Of a stretch of 24,291 nt of DNA, positions 17,074 through 24,291 are shown one piece after another (positions within the stretch are counted from its first letter, which is position 1; each line of letters begins with the position of its first letter). The notes beneath the pieces are model-generated. The model did not search any database, was not told the DNA's origin, and saw only the letters and a list, made by a program, of their open reading frames with translations. The DNA is taken from positions 1 through 24,291 of the forward strand of contig JAHBMJ010001948.1 of NCBI GenBank assembly GCA_018398765.1, read 5' to 3'. A program made the position numbers and the translations under genes. Origin of the DNA: Chromera velia. Its lineage: Eukaryota > Sar > Chromeraceae.

Positions 17074-17818
17074 ATGAGGGCAGTGGTTGTGAAACTATTT
17101 TCTAATCTTCAGAGTTTGGAGAACGCCCACTCAGTCTGGGTCCTTCTTGTGCACTTTCTCTTTTGTCTTCAGTTCTCTGCTCTCATATTCTCAGTCTTCC
17201 GACCAGGCCTCCCTCCCACTCAACAAACGGCATTCGATGTCAGTGTGAGCAGCCCGGGAGTTGCGCCCAGATTTGCGGAGGGCCTGCAGTGGACCTACCT
17301 CTCCTTCACCTTTCAAGAGAGAGTCTTCGGGAATGTGGCAACGCCAGCGCAAGAGGCCGGTACGTCAGGGGAAAGAGAAGAAAAAAATAAGTCCTCCGAG
17401 CCAGTCGATGCAACAGGTTCTCTGTATCTGCAGCGGTTGTCTCTAGTTGCACAGGCGTGTGGTGTTGGTATGCAGACAGGCAGACAGGCAGGTAGGGAAG
17501 GAGGAATGAAACGGAGACGAAAGGAGACGGCTCACCTTGAAATCCCCCACCGGAAAAGGGATGAGTGAATCATCGGTGCCCTAGCCAGAGCGCTTTTGCT
17601 GTTCTTTCACAAGCCGCTCCTCCAAACGGTTCCATTCAACCGTTTCACAGACAGGTTCTCTTATCTTTGCCGAATGCACAGTCATCCCTCTCCTTTCTTT
17701 CTTTCTCTTTAATTCTCTCACATGGTTGCAGGAACGGCCGCCCTGACGATTTTCACCCCACCCAGGCAGCTGGTCAGTTTGTTTGTCACTTACTCAGTCA
17801 GTAGAGCAGAACAGGCAT

Positions 17819-17864
<46 letters not shown>

Positions 17865-20800
17865 GCACACACTCACACGCGCGCGCGCACACACACACAC
17901 ACACAGAGAGACAGACAGACACAGACACAGTCACAGTCACAGAGGGATAGACATACGGACAGAGGGAGGAACTTATGAGTATTTCTCGTCTTCGAATCAG
18001 TCTCGGTATTCTTTTTCTCGTCGCTCGGATCCTTTCTTTATTCCCTTGGCCCGAGTGCTCTTCGAGTGTTTTCTGTGCCCTCAAAAGTGTTTGCGTGCGT
18101 GAGGCAAAGAGAGGGAAGACGTGACAGAGAGAGAGAGAGGGAAGAGGACGGAAGCAGAACGGGATGAGCAGAAGTGGGGGGGGAGGGATGAAAATGAAAA
18201 AAATGGATAAATGAAAACAGCTGCTCGATTCCTCATGGCACTAAAATTCTTTCTCAACGGAATCCCTCCCCGCTTTACTCTGCTCTCATTTCCATTCGTT
18301 TTGCCTGTTCAACACGTTTGTTTCCTTTCTGCTTGCAGGGGGCATTACTGTTGTGGGTTGTGTTGTTTCTCTTTTATCTGGTCTGTCAGATCTCGGCATC
18401 GGGCCTCCTTCGGTCTCTGTTCCCCCCCTACGCACGTCCTGCGCTGTGCATGAGTGGGGGGGCACTGACAGGCATTGTCGTATGCTGCACAGAGAAGACC
18501 TCGTGGGTGGCCAATTTGATCGTGTTCCCTCTGGGCGTGGTGATAAGCATGGGATTTTTTGTTAGTCCTTCCTTCTTTTCTTTCCCTCTTCCTTCCTTTT
18601 TTCCTTCCTTCCTTCCTTCCTTCCTTGCTTCCCCCCTCCCTTCCCTCCGCCCTTCCTTCTTTCCTTCCTTTCTTCCTCACTTTTTTTCTTTCTTTCTCTC
18701 TCGTTTCCTCCGCCGTTTCTCTCTTCCCTTCTTTTCTTTCCGCCTGCGTACGGCTTGGCTCTCTTTGTTTGTCGCTGCCTCTTTCTCTCTCTGTTTGTGA
18801 GTATGAGTGTGAGAGTGTGTGAGTCTGTCTGTCTGTGTGCCTGCATGCGTGTGTGTTTAGATGTGCGTGTGCACAATGCGTTCCCGGATGAGCCTCTGCA
18901 GGAGCCGATCGAAGACACCCAGCGGTTCATCTTTTGGCTCTTCTTTGGCATTTTCACCTTTCTGATCTGGATCCAGTCGGTGGCAGATGTGATGGAAGTC
19001 TCCAAGCAGGTCCGTGCGTGCGTGCATCAGCAGCTGGGGGGAGGGGTCGGGGGGCACTAGATTATGTTCTTGTTTTCTTCTCTTCACACGCAGATACAAG
19101 GAGAAATGAATTCAAATCGATCTTTTTTCTTCCCTTTCTCCTCCTCTCCTTGTGTGCATTTCTACTTTTGCTGTTGTCAGACCACCTGCAATTAGACAAA
19201 CTTCCGTCTCCCGTTCTGTCAGTTTTCTTCTGTGTGTGTTTTTTTTATTTTTTTTCGGTTGTGCAATCGTTGACTGACGCACGCAGATCAGCAAGGGTGA
19301 TGTGATCTGGACCCACACAGACGGGAGTCACCAGAACGTGTCGAGGAGGGGAGGGAGGAGACGGCGGCGCCCTTTTCTTCTCAACAGAAGGCCCCCGCCT
19401 CCTCCACCTGTGAGTCAGTGGGTCTGCTCTTCGTCTCTTCCGAGTGTTCTTTCCCCCTTTCTTCCGTTCCCTTAACTTCCACTGCTTCTGCCCCATCGGA
19501 GAAGCCCTCCTAAAACCTGTTCTCCGATGCGGGTAGTCTCTTTTCTTTTCTTTCTGGGAGTTGTGGCAGGAAGTTGGAAGGAAAAAGATTACGTGCTCCG
19601 TTCACTCCGTGATTCTCTGTCAGGAAAAGAAAAGCGCCGTGGGGATTGCTGACTTGTGTGCGTGGTCCTTGGCTGTTTGTTCTGCTTTCTTGTTACTTGA
19701 ATGAAGCTGGATTCTCACAAATGCCTGCACGCGACGAAACTCTCTTTTCATTTTTTTTGTTCTTGTGTTCCTCATCGAGGGCTTCGTGTCTTTATTCATT
19801 CTTTTTTTTTATTCTTCTGCCTCCTTCGCTCGTTTCTTCCTCTTCTCCTTCCTCCTCAGTCCCACACGTCAATTTCCTCAATCTACAGTTGACTTTGTGA
19901 CGTTTTCCCTCTAACGGCGCTGGCTGGTTTTTTCTCTCCCCGTGCGGCTTCTTTGTCGTTTACTCTGCTCCCCTCCACACGTGCATGTCCGCAAACACGA
20001 ATTGGATAGGAAGAACAGAACAACACTTGGAATCGAGGAGTCAATCGCTGTGTATGTCATACGTGTGTGTATGTGAGAGAGAGAGCCCGCGGGGGGTGGG
20101 ATAATAGTTCGAGTCTCTCGTTGGATTCTTCTGATTGATCTATCTGCTTCCTTTCTCCCTTTTTGTTTTCTTTCTTTCTTTCTGACTTTTTGCAGAGACA
20201 GCCTGGCAATGCAGGAGGAGCACACCGACAAGGCCCCCCCCCCGCCCCACCCCCCCTGCCTCCACCCATCATCTCCCCACGGAACAGGGCGGGTCGGGCG
20301 GCGGGGATGCGCGGCGGCTCCGTGCAGTCTGACAACGACCCAACCCCTGGTGCGGGCGCCGCCGCGACTCCACCAGAGAGGCAGGAGGAGGAGACGGCCC
20401 CTGCTGCTGTGGCTGCCGCTGCAGCCGCTGGTGCGGGTGGGAGTGGGAGGGAAGGTCCGGCTGTTCTTTCCCCTTCTCCTTTTGGGGCGGTGAACGAGAA
20501 TGGAGACGGGGGCGGGGATCAAGCGGCGGGAGGGGATAGGGATCCTTCCTCGGGTGTGGAAGGGGGGAATGCTCTGATGGTGAATGGAGGAGAGGGGGCT
20601 CTGGCAGGTGCTGTGATAGGACAGAGACGAGAGGATGGGGAAGAGGAGGGAGAAGACAGGCAGGAAGAGGAGGTGGGTTCGGAGGGAGATGAGGATGAGG
20701 AGGACCAGGAAGAAGAAGAGGACCTGTCTCTCTCAGGGCAATTCTCGCAGTATGTGCGTGCGTTCAGACGCGACGGGGAGGCGGGGGTGGGGTACCAGAA

Positions 20801-22025
20801 CGGGAGGTGGCAGGACGCCGTGTGTGACCGGCTGGACTTGGGGCCTTACTGGTTCGTGAGTTAATTTGTTCTTCTTCTTCTTCTTCTTCATGGTTTCTTC
20901 TTGTGCTTCTTGGTCTTTGTGTGTGTGTGTGAGAAATGGTACTTGTGTGTGGGTGAGGTGTGTGGGGGGTTGGTGGGTGGGTGTGTATGCGTGTGCGGGT
21001 TGGCGTCTGTGGGTTGGCGTGAGCATATCTGGGAGGTCTTTGGTCTCCTCAGGCGGGGAGCTCTCTCTGAGTTTGTGCTCTTCTTCCTTCCTTCCCTCCT
21101 TCTTTCGCTCCTTCCTTCCATGTGCCTTCCTCTCTGATTGATTCCTTTCGTCGGTGGGTTACTGACCATTCATTGTTGCATGGGTTGGTGTTGGACCATG
21201 CATGTGCATCCCTCGTCCGTCTTTCTTTCTTTCCTTGGCTGCCGACGTTTCGCTTTCCTCCTTCTGAAGTTTGTTTTTGTCCCCAATGAAGGGAACGTCC
21301 ATTACTTGTTTTGCTTCCATGTCGCCTTTGTCTCGATCGACCGATCCCTCCCTCCCTCCCTTTTTCCCTCCCTGATGTATCGGCGGATGGATCTACGCAG
21401 CCCTCTGGTTGTCCGAACGCGCCCTGTGGACATCCGGCCGGGCCTCATTCATGAGGAGACAGAAGGGTCCTTTCCTGATGGTCCGTCCGTCAGCTTCCCT
21501 CCCTTTCTTCCTTCCTTCCTTTCTTGCTTGCTTGCTTGCTGGCTTCCGTCTTGTCTTGATTCTTTTCGTCCTCTCTTGCTCCCTGACTTGTCTCTCTGCT
21601 CTGCCTTCTATGCCTCTCGCGTTTGTGTGGTGGGCGTTGCTTGGACGTGTGCGTGCGTCATTTGAGAAAGAACAGGTTGGACGTGTGTATGCGTCATTTG
21701 AGAAAGAACGGGGGAGGCCGACTGATCGATGAAAGCTTTCCTCCCTCCCTTGCAAGCCTTTCCTTTCACATTCTCTCTCGCACATCCATCACGCAAGCAT
21801 CCATCTTTTCGTTTATCGTCTTTTCTCTCGAGAGCTCTTGCTGCCCTTACGTTTCCTCTCATGCAATCAAAAAGTTCCCTCTCCCCTTCGACATTCGGGC
21901 AGGTCTTTTTTCGTACCTGCGTGAATGATGGAATAGTCAAAGTAGCCTAGTATGCCCTCAAGCTCTGTTAAGTATGCACAAAATAGAACAGTCGAGGTCG
22001 ATTTTTGTGTGCTCGTCTGAAAAAA

Positions 22026-22060
<35 letters not shown>

Positions 22061-24291
22061 TGCAAACCGAGTTCCACGTGACGCGGGTGATTGCCGTGTA
22101 CAACCGTCCATCCCTCTCTCCTCTTTGGCCTTTCGCGGAGAGAAGAAGAATTATGGCACTTGCTACAGCGCCCGTAGGAGACCCCGTTGACTTCTCCTCT
22201 CCCACAGGAAGAGAAAAGGGGGAGACGGGAAGGGGAGGGGGAGGGGGGGATCCAAGAAGACATTCCCTCTCCATCCCGGCATGTGCAGTGCTGCGGATGA
22301 AATCTGCTGATGTCCCGCTCTCTGCTGTACAGGTCTGTCTCTCTAGTGAGTGTCTGTTAGTTCGGGTGAAGTCCGTTGTTGCCCGGGATTTCATTTCTGT
22401 TTCTTTCTGGTGTTTGTGTCGCCTGTTCGCCTCTTTTCGTTCCCGTAAGATGCTTCCTTCCCTCTGGCCGGCACAATTTAAATGTGTGTGGAGATTTGTG
22501 CGTACGTACGAATTCCCTTCTTCCCTCTCCATCTTTTCCTTTTCCTGTTGCGTCAGTCTTTTCTCTGTATGTGTATGAAAGCTAATTTTTTGTTGATTGA
22601 TTTTGTGGGCATTCTGTGAAGGTACAAAGCCTTCACTTTGCGGTGACGTTCGCGATGACAAACCCGACAGACGTGGAGACCCTCAACCTCCCCCCCCACC
22701 TCCGACCTCCTCGTTTGACCTTCCCCCTCTTAGTCCCTGTAAGCAATATGACCGGACCCGTGCTCGCATTCTCCCGTTGGCAGTTCTACTACAAGGACTG
22801 TCGGGTGCCTGCATTCCGAGCTATCGAGGGTTTGCTCCTGTGGGGGTATGCGGTGGTGACGGCCCGGTTTGTGGGGGTGGAGCGGTTGAAGGGCCAAAGG
22901 GAAGCGGCGTTGGGGGGCCTCGGGTTGATGGCGTTGTCTGCCCTGGTGGCACTCTTGTGCATGTCCCCCTGTGCCTCCTGGGTCGAGGGGCTGTCAATTG
23001 GGGTCTCACACTCTTTGGTGGTCGCCCTCTCTGTAGTCATTCTCTGCGGGTCATGGTCTCAGACGCAGGACGGAACTGGGGTGATGCAGTTTGCAGCAGG
23101 TAGGGAAGAGGCAGGCAAGCAGGGGGCAGAGGGAGAGGTTGGGTTGGGTGGGTTGAGGTGAACTCTATCGAGGCGGTGGGTTGATGCATGTGGAAAGAAA
23201 GGGAAGAAGTCAGTCAGATTGCAACAGTGTGAGGTAGGCTGTCCAATCGGCCGAGCTGCCGTGATGTCTCTTTCTACTCCTGCATGAGAAGCTAGCTTTG
23301 GAGGCAGGTTCTCAAGGAAGGGAGGAGAGAGGCTGATGGAAGTGCATTCAGACGCTGGAGTGCAATTGGGAATGAGAGGGGTTTTTGGTTTGGTTTGGAC
23401 ACAGCGGGAAACCGTGAGGTGCCTGACTTTCTTTTTCCGTTCCTCTCACGAAGCTTTGCTGTCTTTCGTCTTTTTGTCTTTCTCCTTGTACTTCTCCCAT
23501 CCTATCCTCTGCATGGGTGCAACTGCTTGCGCGCAGTGCTTTCGATTCTTGCGGTTTCCGTCTTGGGTTTTCTTCTTCTTTGGGCTGTGGTGTTGAAGAT
23601 TCGGGTGTCGGTCGTGTGGCTGTTGTGGGGTTTGGAGAGCGAGAAGAGGGGGGGGAGAATTGGGAAGTCTATAACGGGGAAGCTTCCTCTGTCCTCATGG
23701 TTGAGACAGGACAGGGAAGAGGAACGTCGACAGCTTTGGGATGACCAGTCAGTCAGTCAGTCGGTTGGTTGGTTGTTTTGGTCTCTTTGTCTGCCCTTTT
23801 GTGTGTTTCCCTCTTTCTCACGCTGGCTCTGTGTGTCGCTTGATTTTGTTTGGCGGGACTTCCCTTTCTTCTTCCTCCAGATCCCTTCCGCCCGTCCTCT
23901 TTCTCTTCTCTGTGCTTCTACGTGGATGTGATTTGTATGTGGCTTTCTTCGTGCCTCCTGCGTCCCTCTTCCATGATTCGTTTCGCTTCTTTCTCCCCCT
24001 TTGTTGTTCGCAAGTTTGTTCTGGGTGTGAATCGAAGGAAGGAAAGAAGGACGATTGAGGCAGGAAAAGATCGGGCTATTTCTCTAGCTCTCCCTGTGTC
24101 TGTAAGCCCTTTTGCTCTTCACAGTTCTCCTCCCTTCCCCGTCTCTGATCTGTTTCTTTCTGCAGGCAGCTGGACGTTGAGTTTTGTGTTGTCGATAAAC
24201 CGTCCGACCCCTCTGAGACGAACCAGGGGGGATATAACCTGATTGGACCTGCTGCTGGGGGGCTGGCAGAGGGGGGGGGGGGGGGGGGGGA
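17074..24291 (+). CDS. Large polytopic membrane protein, unknown family, at least twelve exons, 3' end outside window
   Basis: Proposed exons: 17074-17359, 17732-17772 (or to 17796), 18339-18560, 18902-19009, 19287-19409, 20196-20855, 21270-21480, 22058-22332, 22622-23099, 23537-23755, 23881-24101, 24170 to the edge. Every join is in phase, giving about 988 residues before the edge. Features in order: a hydrophobic N-terminus (21-42, [20 protein letters not shown]); a polar, probably luminal segment ([16 protein letters not shown]); four membrane segments at about 110-133, 140-160, 165-183 and 191-214; a Pro/Ala/Gly-rich then strongly acidic linker (about 261-450); a second polar region ([29 protein letters not shown] sequon); and four further hydrophobic segments at about 706-727, 743-760, 766-784 and 802-830. 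It continues [18 protein letters not shown] before a poly-G tract. I do not recognise the family. The polar-domain-then-helices order is loosely like Wntless/TMEM181/GOLD-type proteins, untested. Weakest parts: exon 1 start, exon 7 acceptor, exons 10-11. Confidence 0.55.
17821..17947. repeat. (CA)n, (GC)n and (ACAG)n compound microsatellite in an intron
   Basis: Perfect (CA)n from 17819 to about 17861, interrupted repeats with a GCGCGCGC core near 17880-17887, then CA/GA and CAGACA/CAGTCA units to about 17942. It lies in intron 2 (17773-18338) of the membrane-protein gene. Confidence 0.9.
18562..18800 (+). repeat. Pyrimidine-rich CCTT/CTTT tract in intron 3 of the membrane-protein gene
   Basis: Almost pure C/T sequence with CCTT units begins just after the exon 3 donor (GTTAGT at 18561). 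Open frames through it ([10 protein letters not shown]-type translations) are repeat artefacts and should not be annotated as protein. Confidence 0.8.
22028..22057 (+). promoter_or_regulatory. (TG)n acceptor tract of membrane-protein exon 8
   Basis: A run of about 13 TG units is immediately followed by CAG (22055-22057), which is the acceptor supported by frame. The normal polypyrimidine tract is replaced by alternating TG, so repeat length could affect use of this exon. Confidence 0.6.
24271..24290. repeat. 20-base G homopolymer at the window edge
   Basis: The window finishes with 20 G residues and one A, directly after the coding-like frame ...[13 protein letters not shown]. The break inside an open exon at a homopolymer suggests an assembly or contig end and not a biological boundary. 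Confidence 0.7.

Noticed and set aside
18555-19005. Open frames with [10 protein letters not shown]-like or EGRKEGRKE-like products
   Set aside because: These are translations of a CCTT intronic repeat, except for the real exon 18902-19009, which is included in the membrane-protein model.
20080-20125. tRNA B-box-like word AGTTCGAGTCT
   Set aside because: There is no matching A box, no cloverleaf can be drawn, and it lies in a pyrimidine-rich intron.
23101-23161. Membrane protein ending at the stop after GEVGLGGLR (23159-23161)
   Set aside because: A donor at 23100 (GTAGGG) and an in-phase acceptor at 23536 add a clearly hydrophobic exon ([15 protein letters not shown]), so reading through to this stop is more likely an intron read-through; it could still be an alternative end.

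Overview
The window looks like nuclear DNA of a unicellular, intron-rich eukaryote, most likely an alga or protist. Coding exons are interrupted by GT-AG introns of roughly 70-1100 nt. The introns are full of (CA)n, (GA)n, (GACA)n and (CTTT)n microsatellites, and homopolymer C/G runs are common. There are no bacterial-style operons or ribosome binding sites. The main recognisable gene is a plant-type AAA+ ATPase, and the left edge is the end of a Ty1/copia-type retrotransposon. A chromerid or related alveolate alga such as Chromera would fit (long repeat-rich introns, TGCATGCA-type motifs), but that is a guess from general character and not a taxonomic proof.

Layout: (1) 2-718, end of a copia-like polyprotein (reverse transcriptase/RNase H C-terminus), followed near 761-770 by a polypurine tract and probable start of a 3' LTR; 1346-1582 holds seven copies of an 11-bp TTTGAC(A/G)GGCC-like word. 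(2) 1941-5122 (+), proline/serine-rich coding material of unknown function: a low-confidence, frame-broken 5' part (1941-2821), a purine-rich microsatellite tract, and a better-supported two-exon reading frame (3340-5122) joined in frame by a 70-nt intron. (3) 5123-8565, intergenic: microsatellites, an 81-bp dispersed duplication, nested 29-bp direct repeats, an AT-rich block (about 7140-8300) and a GC-rich foldback element ending in (AATC)n. (4) 16355-8566 (-), a nine-exon gene for an AAA+ ATPase of about 1211 residues. Every exon junction is phase-consistent, and the spliced product carries Walker A, Walker B, sensor 1, arginine residues and the C-terminal helix of the plant LRD6-6/DAA1 (Msp1/spastin-clade) family. 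(5) 16356-17073, a divergent intergenic region. (6) 17074-24291 (+), a multi-exon gene for a large polytopic membrane protein that I do not recognise. It has two hydrophobic four-segment halves separated by a long acidic Pro/Gly/Ala-rich segment, and runs off the right edge at a poly-G tract.

The two large genes are divergently transcribed from about 700 bp of shared upstream DNA, so they could be co-regulated; nothing else in the sequence links their functions. I see no CRISPR array, rRNA or tRNA, and no obvious multi-gene system. The less-explained signals are the partial duplication of an AAA-gene exon beside a 16-bp inverted repeat inside an intron, the structured GC-rich foldback, the seven-copy word family, and the orphan proteins.
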